From Chloranthus sessilifolius (Eukaryota > Streptophyta > Magnoliopsida > Chloranthales > Chloranthaceae), in the NCBI GenBank assembly GCA_021018995.1, contig CM037596.1, positions 89,969,184 through 90,033,183 of the forward strand: a DNA stretch of 64,000 nt. The letters run 5' to 3'. The position numbers were made by a program, and so were the translations under genes. The notes under the pieces were generated by a model. The model saw only the letters and a program-made list of their open reading frames with translations, was not told the DNA's origin and ran no database searches. Positions 17,801-22,426 of this stretch are shown piece by piece (position 1 is the stretch's first letter; each line of letters begins with the position of its first letter).

Positions 17801-18937
17801 GGTACAACGAACCAGTTCACAGATCAATTCGGTCTAATTCAGTGTGACAAGAGAATTGGTTGGTTAATACTAACTATTTCATTTTAAAACTAAATTTTAA
17901 AAGCATAAAAATGGGATTTGAACCTAAGACTTTAAGAATTTAAGTTTTATTGCTACCCAAGTGGTCATTTGAATCTCTTTAAGTAAAGAGAGAAAATTTA
18001 TTATCAAAAATTAATAAATACTTTCAAACTCATCCTTTTTTTTTTATAGGTAAGCCAGGATCGAACCTGCAACCTTGAGGTTGCAATATTGTCAACCTTC
18101 CATTGGGCTACAGGCCCAAGCCCAACAGATTAATGGTCCAGATCAATTTGGAGGGAAAAATTAGAAATTGGGCATTGAGAGAGGAAAAAAATTCTACCAC
18201 CGTAGTTTCTCTCACAAAATTATCCCAATAGGTGGTCTGCCAAACTCTTCACCGAATATTCATTTGATTCATCAATTCTCCAAATTTTTCCAATTTTGAC
18301 GAATCTTTCATAACTATTACCCCTGTGATACATGCTTTAATTGTACTTTCTATTATTTTTTTATTAGTATAAATTGTTAATGCATGCGAGTAGATTATGT
18401 AATCCCCAAATTTTTCCTTGATCCTTTCCCGAATTTATCCAAATTAAACCAAGGGACACCCCACCATTCTGTATCCGAACTCGGTTACTATGTCTGTAGC
18501 AAATTGTGTTTGCTTGATAGTAGCAAATTGCGAACCGAATTGCAACTGAGCTAACCAGCGAACTAAGTAACTTTGTAAATAACTAAAAAGTGAGAAAAAA
18601 AAAAATCAATCAAACACACCGTGCTGCCCCATCGATCTTTGGGATCAACCTTGGCTCCTCTCCTTAACAGAAATTCAACTACATCCATGCGACCCTGACA
18701 AGCCGCAACGTGCAGAGCCGTCCGCCCGTCGACATCTTTGAAATTCACATTCGTTCCTGAATCCAGCAACTCCTCCATCCCTTTCAAATCGCCTTCGTTC
18801 GCAAGATACATAAGCCGAACCGTCGGATCAATCGCTTCTAGTTCATCAACGGTGTCTGATCCTTCGTCCCCCTCGCGTTCAGGAGCAAGTGAAGATTGCC
18901 TGCCCAAAGTAAATCGCGCCGCCGCCTTCGATTCCAT
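309..18937 (-). CDS. VIK: VIK-type ankyrin-repeat protein kinase, 5' part of gene (exons 1-5)
   Basis: Five minus-strand exons (18937-18620, 1929-1855, 1692-1597, 946-861, 429-309) join in frame at GT..AG sites to give about 232 residues. Residues about 37-131 hold ankyrin repeats (GRTALHVAACQGRMDVVEFL, then LADAIYYKNQDVIKLLEKYG). The kinase domain follows: loop KGTFRIASWRG, catalytic Lys in VAVKEL (about residue 179), helix-C Glu in FRDELALLQKIRHPNVVQFL, and hinge MMIVTEYLPK. This order matches plant integrin-linked-kinase-family Raf-like (group C MAPKKK) kinases. The closest I recall is Arabidopsis VIK (VH1-interacting kinase), a vascular protein of about 440 residues linked to receptor-kinase signalling and to sugar uptake at the tonoplast. 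HRD and DFG motifs lie beyond position 1. Every splice preserves the frame and no stop is seen, so the gene looks functional as far as it can be read. Identification rests on family knowledge; function in this plant is inferred. Confidence 0.93.
480..775. mobile_element. hAT-type MITE in VIK intron 4
   Basis: The element is 296 bp, flanked by an exact 8-bp duplication GACTAGAT (472-479 and 776-783). Its ends are short inverted repeats, TAGGAGTGG at the left and the complement of TAGTGGTGG at the right. The interior is full of CCGAACCGAAA / TTTCGGTTCGG motifs in both orientations. An 8-bp duplication and TAGnnnTGG ends are typical of hAT elements. Without it, intron 4 would be about 127 bp instead of 431. 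Confidence 0.82.
861..946 (-). CDS. VIK: VIK exon 4 (ATP-binding loop and catalytic Lys)
   Basis: This 86-bp exon begins GTFRIASWRGTQVAVKELGE. It carries the degenerate glycine loop and the subdomain II Lys (VAVK). The acceptor TATCAG precedes 946. The donor is AAAGT|GTGGGT at 860, so the exon ends after two bases of a codon, which exon 5 completes as Val. Confidence 0.91.
947..1596 (-). other. VIK intron 3, no feature recognised
   Basis: AT-rich intronic sequence with short open frames that match nothing I recognise. No inverted repeat or element end was seen. Confidence 0.55.
1597..1692 (-). CDS. VIK: VIK exon 3 (ankyrin-kinase linker)
   Basis: This 96-bp exon encodes 32 residues linking the ankyrin repeats to the kinase domain: MAPMHVQTARDVPEYEIDPR, then ELDFTNSVDITK. 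The acceptor CTCAG is at 1693-1697 and the donor AAG|GTAC at 1596. The pattern PEYEIDPxELDF is characteristic of this kinase family just before the glycine loop. Intron 2 (1693-1854) is only 162 bp. Confidence 0.92.
1855..1929 (-). CDS. VIK: VIK exon 2 (third ankyrin repeat)
   Basis: This 75-bp exon encodes 25 residues, PLADAIYYKNQDVIKLLEKY plus GAKPP. The acceptor TATACAG is at 1930-1936 and the donor CCG|GTATGT at 1854. Both ends are phase 0. It completes the third ankyrin repeat begun by exon 1, although exon 1 lies 16.7 kb away. Confidence 0.92.
2050..2211 (-). repeat. LINE 3' tail fragment
   Basis: The plus strand reads a CATCATCATAATCATC run followed by CTTACTCATCTATTTAGGGTC. Its complement resembles the trailer of plant LINE reverse-transcriptase families (gaccccaaatagatgggat...). 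A second, better preserved copy lies at 2785-2830 (CTTATCCCATCTATTTGGGG). Confidence 0.5.
2212..2415. repeat. Degenerate GTATCGG-type MITE fragment
   Basis: Dense GTATCGG / CCGATAC motifs in both orientations, as in the better bounded element at 3628-3866. I could not define ends or a target duplication. It interrupts LINE-like sequence. Confidence 0.45.
2430..2715. repeat. Foldback of two opposed LINE RT C-terminal fragments
   Basis: Minus-strand 2560-2430 reads ...KKCRLRCFGHAH... and plus-strand 2561-2710 reads ...RRLRWFRHIHWRPKT...GRQIKTWREVVRNDIK. Both are the tail of a plant LINE reverse transcriptase (canonical RLRWFGHVxRRP...W.EVVRxDM). The arms face each other about a short A/T-rich centre near 2560. 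Both copies carry stops and substitutions, so they are dead remnants. Confidence 0.6.
2831..3619. other. VIK intron 1 stretch, nothing recognised
   Basis: AT-rich DNA with A and T runs (for example 2870-2880 and 3315-3325). The short open frames show no family motif. Confidence 0.5.
3628..3866. mobile_element. hAT-like MITE, CAAGG ends
   Basis: The element is 239 bp with an exact 8-bp duplication TTCCAATC (3620-3627 and 3867-3874). Ends are CAAGCTATCG at the left and ..TAATACCTTG at the right, so the terminal CAAG is inverted. The interior is rich in GTATCGG / CCGATAC. It shares CAAGG-type ends and an 8-bp duplication with the element at 8326-8532. Confidence 0.78.
3875..4494. other. VIK intron 1 stretch, nothing recognised
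   Basis: Low-GC sequence without recognisable coding similarity or element ends. The longest open frames (4269-4472 and 4050-4232, minus) show no motif. Confidence 0.45.
4495..5650 (+). pseudogene. Degraded copia remnant (protease and RT pieces)
   Basis: Plus-strand 4510-4770 reads SGSKISLVDGSIVPIVSS, then ISNFTFLISII..., as at the protease to GAG-pre-integrase junction of copia elements. After an inserted MITE (4881-5438), 5460-5650 reads VKNTDAM..., FEIKD and VLKSSDQRQD-like fragments, as in a copia RT just after the active site (canonical KFEIKDLG...FLGIEVIRS). Frames are broken throughout, integrase is missing and no LTR was found. Confidence 0.55.
4881..5438. mobile_element. hAT-type MITE, TAGGGCT ends
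   Basis: The element is 558 bp, starts TAGGGCTAAC and ends AAGAGCCCTA (inverted TAGGGCT). It has a near-exact 8-bp duplication: ATACTAAT (4873-4880) and CTACTAAT (5439-5446), 7 of 8 matching. The interior is GC-richer near both ends (GGCCCAGCC-type motifs) and AT-rich in the middle. It is inserted in the copia remnant. Confidence 0.78.
5776..5810. repeat. (CA)n microsatellite
   Basis: About 17 uninterrupted CA units, directly before the 5'-truncated LINE. Confidence 0.95.
5811..7107 (+). pseudogene. 5'-truncated L1-type LINE (RT tail and zf-RVT)
   Basis: Plus-strand reading across frames gives FLWEGMGEERWYHLIN, MSEVLLGKWVWRIEVERG, then CMMGMAEAKSVDHLFLHCWF and RKPIAFVICAAKDWVL. These match the region after the polymerase core and the reverse-transcriptase zinc-binding domain (SVDHLFLHCxFA) of plant L1 LINEs. 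The 3' end is TTATCCATTAAAAAA (7092-7107), a short A tail. The 5' part with endonuclease and RT core is absent and stops are frequent. Confidence 0.75.
7108..8117. other. VIK intron 1 stretch, nothing recognised
   Basis: AT-rich sequence left of copia A. The open frame at 7873-8073 shows no family motif and I do not call it. Confidence 0.45.
8125..8723 (+). repeat. Copia A 5' LTR
   Basis: TG..CA-bounded direct repeat matching 17215-17750 (for example AACCTATCTAGGGTTTTGTG and TGAATCATCACT in both). It is 599 bp because a 207-bp MITE with its 8-bp duplication lies inside. It lacks about 150 bp present in the 3' LTR, including the GAGCGA-rich block at 17255-17400. Confidence 0.88.
8326..8532. 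mobile_element. hAT-like MITE inside copia A 5' LTR
   Basis: The element is 207 bp, CAAGGATCAAAAT..ATTTTGATCCTTG, with 13-bp inverted ends apart from one base. It has an exact 8-bp duplication CTTTTGAG (8318-8325 and 8533-8540). The 3' LTR has the empty site GAGGCTTTTGAGTGTTC, which proves insertion after LTR synthesis. The interior repeats CCGAAATTTTGG / CCAAAATTTCGG. Confidence 0.92.
8727..8738 (+). other. Copia A primer-binding site (tRNA-iMet)
   Basis: TGGTATTAGAGC lies three bases after the 5' LTR. It differs by one base from TGGTATCAGAGC, the usual plant initiator-Met primer site. Confidence 0.8.
8790..9640 (+). pseudogene. Copia A gag remnant
   Basis: Plus-strand fragments match the copia gag (UBN2) domain. 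A block at 9121-9315 reads EHFNEFNKIISKLWNVGEEV, then LLLSSLPDSYEHLESITAAL. Before it, ALKELKGKPVDMPDGNWEEY-like sequence and NSAAALWGKLESLYMTKSLT are visible with frame changes. After it a zinc-knuckle stretch (CYKGHEKGHIRKHCPQ type, 9425-9480) is broken. Several stops make it inactive. Confidence 0.75.
9660..10466 (+). pseudogene. Copia A GAG-pre-integrase and integrase, first part
   Basis: 9871-10368 encodes LWHMRLGRMSKKGM...CEHC (GAG-pre-integrase HH-CC zinc site), then the integrase core start DYIHSNIWEPSK..FVSFIDDYSRYVWIY. The first catalytic Asp (usually HSDxWGP) is Asn here. After KIFKKYKQM the sequence jumps to KTPIEMWSRKP...RVFECASYYHVRDSKIDPGA, so the segment carrying the catalytic Glu is deleted. 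The frame is then interrupted at 10466 by a solo LTR and resumes at 13345. Confidence 0.85.
12288..12520 (+). repeat. Minisatellite, about 57-bp unit
   Basis: Five full or partial copies of a unit with CTCCGTCCCTCTCAAGACGT followed by TGGGTCTAATCAAGC lie at about 12288, 12320, 12375, 12432 and 12489. The last three are spaced 57 bp, a multiple of three, so the array stays open and looks like a repetitive protein. Confidence 0.88.
13109..13180 (-). repeat. tRNA-like (SINE head) sequence inside the solo LTR
   Basis: On the minus strand a polymerase III A-box-like TAGCCTACTGGTTAG (13173-13159) is followed 53 bp later by B-box-like GGTTCGAACA (13130-13121), tRNA spacing. It could be a captured SINE head or a tRNA-like motif of the LTR. 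No full cloverleaf was established. Confidence 0.5.
13345..13448 (+). pseudogene. Copia A integrase C-terminal part (resumed)
   Basis: Reads KVAIFVGYAEGVKGYMLWCP, then VVLSRDVTFDE, the conserved end of copia integrase. It lies between two solo LTRs. It joins the sequence before 10467 on the left and the RT lead-in after 14534 on the right. Confidence 0.85.
13449..14529 (+). mobile_element. Solo LTR, 1,081 bp, with palindrome cluster
   Basis: TGACGGGGAC..CCTGCGTCA with TG..CA ends (inverted TGACG/CGTCA) and an exact 5-bp duplication ATGAG (13444-13448 and 14530-14534). A promoter-like TATATAAGG (13926-13934) lies near the middle, placing the LTR in plus orientation. No coding sequence or second LTR is present. 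The left half carries about eight TCGATCGATCGA-type palindromes (13545-13830). Confidence 0.85.
13545..13830. repeat. Palindrome cluster, TTCGATCGATCGAA type
   Basis: About eight sites: GATCAATCGA, TTCGATCGATCGAA, TTTCGATTGATCAATC, TTCGATCAATCGAT, TTTCGATCGATTGA, GTCGATCGATCGAA, TTCGATCGATCGATTG and TTTCGATCGATCAA, separated by 10-40 bp of unrelated sequence. Confidence 0.9.
14535..15929 (+). pseudogene. Copia A reverse transcriptase remnant
   Basis: Fragments in copia RT order: RTRAPVRHGYED-type linker (about 14710), KGKRAIQCKWVY.KKEE (about 14900), FSPVVKHTSIRGLLSIVAQL with LEQLDVNTAFLHGDLKEEIY (15045-15175), then YIYLLLYSDGMLIVAKS (about 15465-15520). The canonical active site is YVDDML; here it is YSDGML, so a catalytic Asp is lost. 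FEMKDL...LGWRFRETKNGQLYLTQ and YASTIGNLMYAMVCTRPDIS follow (15560-15855). A 105-bp in-frame tandem duplication (15215-15424) and several stops add to its inactivity. Confidence 0.87.
15215..15424 (+). repeat. 105-bp tandem duplication in copia A RT
   Basis: The block ATGTGCAAA..GAAGTCTTTGTAC..GGTTTGACACATTTATGAA occurs at 15215-15319 and again at 15320-15424 with a few differences. The period of 105 bp is 35 codons. Confidence 0.88.
15930..16616. mobile_element. hAT-type nonautonomous element in copia A RNase H
   Basis: The element is 687 bp with ends CAGTGGCAGAGCCAGG and the complement of CAGTAGCGGAGCCACG, the well-known plant hAT terminus CAGTGGCGGAGCCA. It has an exact 8-bp duplication TTATGAGG (15922-15929 and 16617-16624). 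Removing it rejoins the copia reading VKWIM-R. A GA-rich microsatellite (16240-16410) fills the middle. There is no transposase ORF. Confidence 0.92.
16625..17214 (+). pseudogene. Copia A RNase H remnant and 3' leader
   Basis: Reads GTMNVGLVF, then GDFNGSRSTTGYVF, KDTVASSTTEAEYMVVTK and the HTKHFDIRYHFVQEVIKDGE region, the copia RNase H order with frame changes. It ends before the 3' LTR at 17215. No clear polypurine tract survives. Confidence 0.8.
17215..17750 (+). repeat. Copia A 3' LTR
   Basis: 536-bp LTR, TGTTAATT..CGCAACA. It holds a GC-rich block (17235-17405) of inverted motifs such as GGGTCGC-ATGA-GCGACCC and CTCGCCCGAGCGAG that the 5' LTR has mostly lost. It has no MITE and so gives the empty site for the MITE in the 5' LTR. 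Confidence 0.88.
17884..17970 (-). repeat. tRNA-like SINE head 1
   Basis: Minus-strand CCACTTGGGTAGCA (A-box-like, 17964-17951) is followed by B box GGTTCAAATCCC (17924-17913), about 52 bp end to end as in a tRNA. It lies between copia A and VIK exon 1. Confidence 0.55.
18035..18125 (-). repeat. tRNA-derived SINE head 2 with A tail
   Basis: Minus-strand TAGCCCAATGG (A box, 18110-18100) is followed by GGTTCGATCC (B box, 18067-18058) and, after CTGGCTTACCTAT, a run of A (18035-18046). Box order, spacing and A tail fit a short tRNA-derived SINE of the plant Au type. No flanking duplication was found. Confidence 0.62.
18130..18619. other. VIK intron 1, part next to exon 1
   Basis: AT-rich intron sequence between the SINE head and the exon 1 donor. 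No element ends were seen. Confidence 0.5.
18620..18937 (-). CDS. VIK: VIK exon 1 (start codon to ankyrin repeats)
   Basis: This exon encodes 106 residues from ATG at 18937-18935. A serine/acid-rich leader with RFTLGRQSSLAPE is followed by one degenerate and one canonical ankyrin repeat ending in KDRWGST. The donor is ACG|GTGTGT, with GT at 18619-18618. Reading on without splicing gives a non-ankyrin hydrophobic tail (VCLIDFFF...), which is intron. The exon ends in phase 0 and joins CCA (Pro) of exon 2, restoring GSTPLADA, a typical ankyrin start. GC content and codon use are clearly higher here than in the surrounding intron. Confidence 0.93.
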
Positions 18938-19333
18938 ACTAATGAATTGAATGGAAAATTGGGGTTTTCTTCACCAGAATTTAGAGTTTTTTGGGATTTG
19001 AAGAACTTTAAACCCTAATTTACGGGGATTCGAGTACGGAAAAACCATAAATAAAGGAAATCTGAGAGAGAGATCACATGATGAAAGCGATGGTTAGAAG
19101 GAAAGCGAATCAAATAAACAAAAGGCGCACTTCAAAGTCAGCGTGAATTTGAATATAAAATTATGTAAGAGTAAAAGTTCTTAAAAAAAAGTGCTTATCT
19201 TTTATGATATTCACAAACAAATCCCTTCCATGTTATACCTTACGAGCAAACATGGTTTGAAATCTCGGGAATCCGATATGTATCGGATACCTCCGAAACC
19301 GAGACCTCTGGTGAGATGGTGTGATACCCCGTA
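18938..19333 (-). promoter_or_regulatory. VIK 5' leader and probable core promoter
   Basis: Sequence directly upstream of the VIK ATG. On the minus strand a TATA-like TTTTATATTC lies at 19151-19160, about 215 bp before the ATG, with a leader rich in short T runs. MITE-derived sequence begins by 19334, and a repeat-like stretch near 19240-19330 may leave a short unique promoter. Only position and the weak TATA match support this. Confidence 0.35.
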
Positions 19334-19732
19334 GGGAGCCATTACTTGCACACGCTTTTTAAGTGATTGAATCGAGGTTAAAGAAAGACTTTGTATTTTA
19401 GAGACATATGACATGTGAAAATGCAATCTAAGCCGTCTGATTTAAAGTTCATGATCTATAGATCCTTAATGGATGAAATTGGAGCAAAACACCATTTATC
19501 ACATGATCTATTGTTGTCAATTGTTGAATCAAATAATAGTCATTGACTATATTTAATCATATGATAAAGATTATATTTTTGTGTCATTCTTATACACTAA
19601 GAATCTATAAATCATGAACTTTAAATCAGATGGCCCACATTATGTTTTCAAGTGTCACAAGTCCCTAAAATACAAAGTCTTTTTTTAATTTCGGTGCAAT
19701 CACTTAAAAGGCGAGTGCAAGTAATGGCTCCC
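19334..19732. mobile_element. Long-TIR MITE, GGGAGCC ends
   Basis: Left arm GGGAGCCATTACTTGCAC matches the complement of the right arm (19715-19732), and similarity continues for over 100 bp (AAGACTTTGTATTTTAG and TGATTTAAAGTTCATGAT in both arms). The arm structure resembles the Mutator-like MITE at 22012-22417. No flanking duplication was found (TACCCCGTA against TTTTTTATT), so the insertion site has changed. Confidence 0.7.
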
Positions 19733-19795
19733 TTTTTTATTATTTAAATTAAATTTTAATAAATATAATATTTATTAATAATTATATTTAAGTTA

Positions 19796-19797
<2 letters not shown>

Positions 19798-19862
<65 letters not shown>
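19798..19862. repeat. (TA)n microsatellite
   Basis: About 32 uninterrupted TA units, ending where the next hAT-type element begins. Confidence 0.95.
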
Positions 19863-19867
<5 letters not shown>

Positions 19868-20270
19868 ATGCAAACCCTAAACCGAACACCGAAACCGAAC
19901 CGAAAACCGGCCCTCCCGAACCGGCCCGAACCGCTCTGAAAACCGACTTAAACCGAACCAAACCAAAGTGAAATCGGTTCAGTTTTCGGTTTAGGTGGCT
20001 GGAAACCGAGAACCGATTAGGTAGGTTGAGTAAACCGACCCATTAATGAGTTAAAACCACCCGAACCGGCTCCCCAAACCGAACCTGTCGGTGCCTTAAA
20101 GGCTTTTTTTCCTTTTTTTTTCTCCTCTTTCTCCTCTCTCTCTCTCTCTCCACAGCGGTCTGCCTGTCCCCAAACGCCCATCACTGCAGCAACACATCCA
20201 AATCCCATCACTCATTTTTAAAAAAAAAATCAAATTCACTACAGTTGTGAGCTGTCCCAACTCCCAACTC

Positions 20271-20334
<64 letters not shown>

Positions 20335-20478
20335 CTAGTAATATATATTATATTGTTATATATACCTTTCTCTCTGCAACTCCCTCCAGGCCTCCACTTT
20401 CTCTCTACAACTCCCTCCGGTCTCCGTCTCCCCTGCAACTCTCTCGTCTTTCTCTCCTCTCCACTTTTCGGCGTCCGT

Positions 20479-20511
<33 letters not shown>

Positions 20512-20721
20512 AAAACAGAGGTAACAATTCAAAATGAACCAAATCGAGACACCTAATCAATGATCGGGCTGAACCGAAACTAATCGAACTGAACCGAATA
20601 CAAGAAAATGGGTACACCGAACTGAACCGATTCATAATTCGGTTCAGTTTCGATTTGTGGTGTACTGAACCGAAAATCGAAAAATTTCGGTTTCGATTCG
20701 GTTCGGTACACCGAACTTGCA

Positions 20722-20725
<4 letters not shown>
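19863..20725. mobile_element. hAT-type element, TAGGGATGCAA ends
   Basis: The element is 863 bp. It starts TAGGGATGCAAACC and ends AACTTGCATCTA (inverted TAGATGCAAG). TATATATA on both sides fits an 8-bp duplication but sits in TA repeat. Both ends are full of AACCGAAACCGAACC / GGTTCGGTTT motifs, as in the element at 480-775. The middle holds CT repeats (20134-20150 and 20483-20510) and a TA microsatellite (20279-20331). No transposase is visible. Confidence 0.75.
20279..20331. repeat. (TA)n microsatellite
   Basis: About 26 TA units inside the hAT-type element. It produces a spurious poly-Tyr-Ile frame. Confidence 0.93.
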
Positions 20726-20762
<37 letters not shown>

Positions 20763-20988
20763 TTTAAATGATATTATATTATATTAAAATCTCAAAAATT
20801 GCTCTTATATATATATATTTTAAATGATATTATATTATACTAAAATCTCAAAAATTGCTCTTATATACTGCGCAAAGAAGAATATCAAAGACTAAAATCC
20901 TTATATATCATACAGGTTCCTTGTTAATTTTTTTATACTTTTAAAATAAGGGCTTGGCTCTCTTGACTATCATTTAAATACCATGACG

Positions 20989-21451
20989 GTGTTTAAGGCT
21001 GCTTATGGCATAGGTCTTTACTAGCCCTTGTCACAGTAGAGGTTAACTACTTCAGTTGATTCTCATTCTCCTGTCTAATTCCTTGCAAAGGAAGCAACCT
21101 CCCTGCTCTCTACTAGCTCCCTATCAGAGCAAATAAAATCAGCTCTTACAAGGAGTGAGTAGAGAGGATGGTAGAATTGCTGAACAGGTAAATCTTACAT
21201 AAAATCTTGCTATGCAAGGAGTTACTAAGGAGAAGGGATACCTGCTAAAGTAGGTAGCAGGATGTTAATAAAGAAGATGGGAACCTGCTAAAGCAGGTGA
21301 GCTCTGCTATAGCAAGGGCTAGCAGAGAGCTATGTCATACGCAGCCTAAATGCTCATACACCACCAACGGTACATGTGTTGGTAATCCACACCATGGTGT
21401 TTAAATGATCATACACCATCAACGGTTCATGTGTTGGTAATCCACACCGTC
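20989..21451. repeat. 55-bp tandem duplication split by a MITE
   Basis: Copy 1 is 20989-20996 plus 21350-21396 and copy 2 is 21397-21451. Both carry CATACACCA.CAACGGT.CAT and GTGTTGGTAATCCACACC. Confidence 0.88.
20997..21346. mobile_element. Tourist-like (PIF/Harbinger) MITE
   Basis: The element is 350 bp with inverted ends GGCTGCTTATGGCATAG and the complement of GGCTGCGTATGACATAG, and a 3-bp duplication TAA (20994-20996 and 21347-21349). It is inserted in the first copy of a 55-bp tandem duplication. The second copy (from 21397, GTGTTTAAATGATCATACAC) is a paralogous empty site that fixes both ends. Confidence 0.9.
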
Positions 21452-21699
21452 AAATAGATAGGTCTCAAGTAGAAAGGGAAATGGGCCTAAAAATCACATT
21501 TTTTGGGAGGTTTGAATCATCAGATCTGTAGACTCTAATATTAATGGTTATTCTTAGTTTTAATGGATGATATTAAAGTTTGCCAATCGGATGGTTTACG
21601 ATCACTTATCGACATGTTTCATTGGGCCGAGACATATTCCAATGATAGATTTGCACTTGGGAGATTTAGATTGATCATAAACGTGTCCCACAAGGGATA

Positions 21700-22002
21700 A
21701 TGATAAATCACACTTCAATGGTTGAAAAGTCTAATTTTAATGGCATAAGATCATTTAAACACAAGACTTTTGGTTCCCCTCAATCACGTCATATCTCAGC
21801 GAGATGTAACTTGTCTCACTCATCTCGGCCGATATGGACGAGATGGCCAAGATCTCGCATGTATCGGTGAAATATGGCGTGATTTTAATGTTCAAACGAT
21901 TCACACCTCAATCTTGTCTCGCCGATGGCCGAAATGCGAGCTATCTTGGGGGAGATTTCAAACCATGCTTAGGAGAGAAATGCCTTTATTTGCACCCATC
22001 GA
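21700..22002. repeat. Degenerate GATCTCG-type repeat
   Basis: Contains CTCGGCCGATATGG, AAGATCTCGCATG and GGGAGATTTCAAACCATG. The complement of the last recurs at 19246-19265 (CATGGTTTGAAATCTCGGG). It is probably an old MITE family; ends were not defined. Confidence 0.35.
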
Positions 22003-22011
22003 ATCTTGAAA

Positions 22012-22417
22012 GGGAGCTACAACTTGCCACGAGATTTGTACCGTAGCACATGGTTACAAAGAAATATTTTGTTATATTTGAGATCCGTGTTACATGGAAC
22101 ACCATCTAAGCCGCATGATTTGGAGATCATGATGTAAAGATGTTTGAGGCCAAAAATTGACGAGAAACATGATCTCTATCATCTGATTTGTCCGAGTCAA
22201 CCATTAAATCAGATGATGGCCTTTGATCGTATTCAATTAGATGATAGAGATCTCTTTTATTTCCAATCTTTGGCCTTAAAGATTTTTCATCATCGTCTTC
22301 AAATCATATGGCTTAAATGTTGTCCATGTGACACAGATCCCAAAAATATTCCAAAAATATAGAAGTCTTTCTAATCATGTGCCATGATACAAATCTTGTG
22401 TGCAAGTTGTAGCTCCT
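22012..22417. mobile_element. Mutator-like long-TIR MITE
   Basis: The element is 406 bp with arms of more than 120 bp (GGGAGCTACAACTTGC..GATTTGTA at the left, inverted at the right). A 9-bp flank is duplicated with one change: ATCTTGAAA (22003-22011) and ATCTTAAAA (22418-22426). The 9-bp duplication and long arms fit Mutator-like elements. No transposase is present. Confidence 0.85.
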
Positions 22418-22426
22418 ATCTTAAAA

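Larger units (their letters stand above)
1930..18619 (-). other. VIK intron 1, about 16.7 kb, filled with transposons
   Basis: The interval is bounded by the exon 1 donor (GTGTGT at 18619) and the exon 2 acceptor (TATACAG at 1930). Translations on both sides fuse into one ankyrin repeat. It contains LINE pieces, a copia remnant, several MITEs, the 9.6-kb copia A with two nested solo LTRs, and tRNA-like SINE heads. The larger elements lie mostly antisense to VIK. Confidence 0.9.

Noticed and set aside
17884..18125. Possible true tRNA genes
   Set aside because: A and B boxes are present but I could not fold an acceptor stem or find a standard anticodon loop; SINE heads are more likely.
18563..18619. 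Exon 1 reading frame running on past GST (VCLIDFFF...)
   Set aside because: A consensus GT donor at 18619 and in-frame continuation in exon 2 show this is intron read-through.
20208..20438. Frame encoding a long Tyr-Ile run
   Set aside because: It translates the TA microsatellite.
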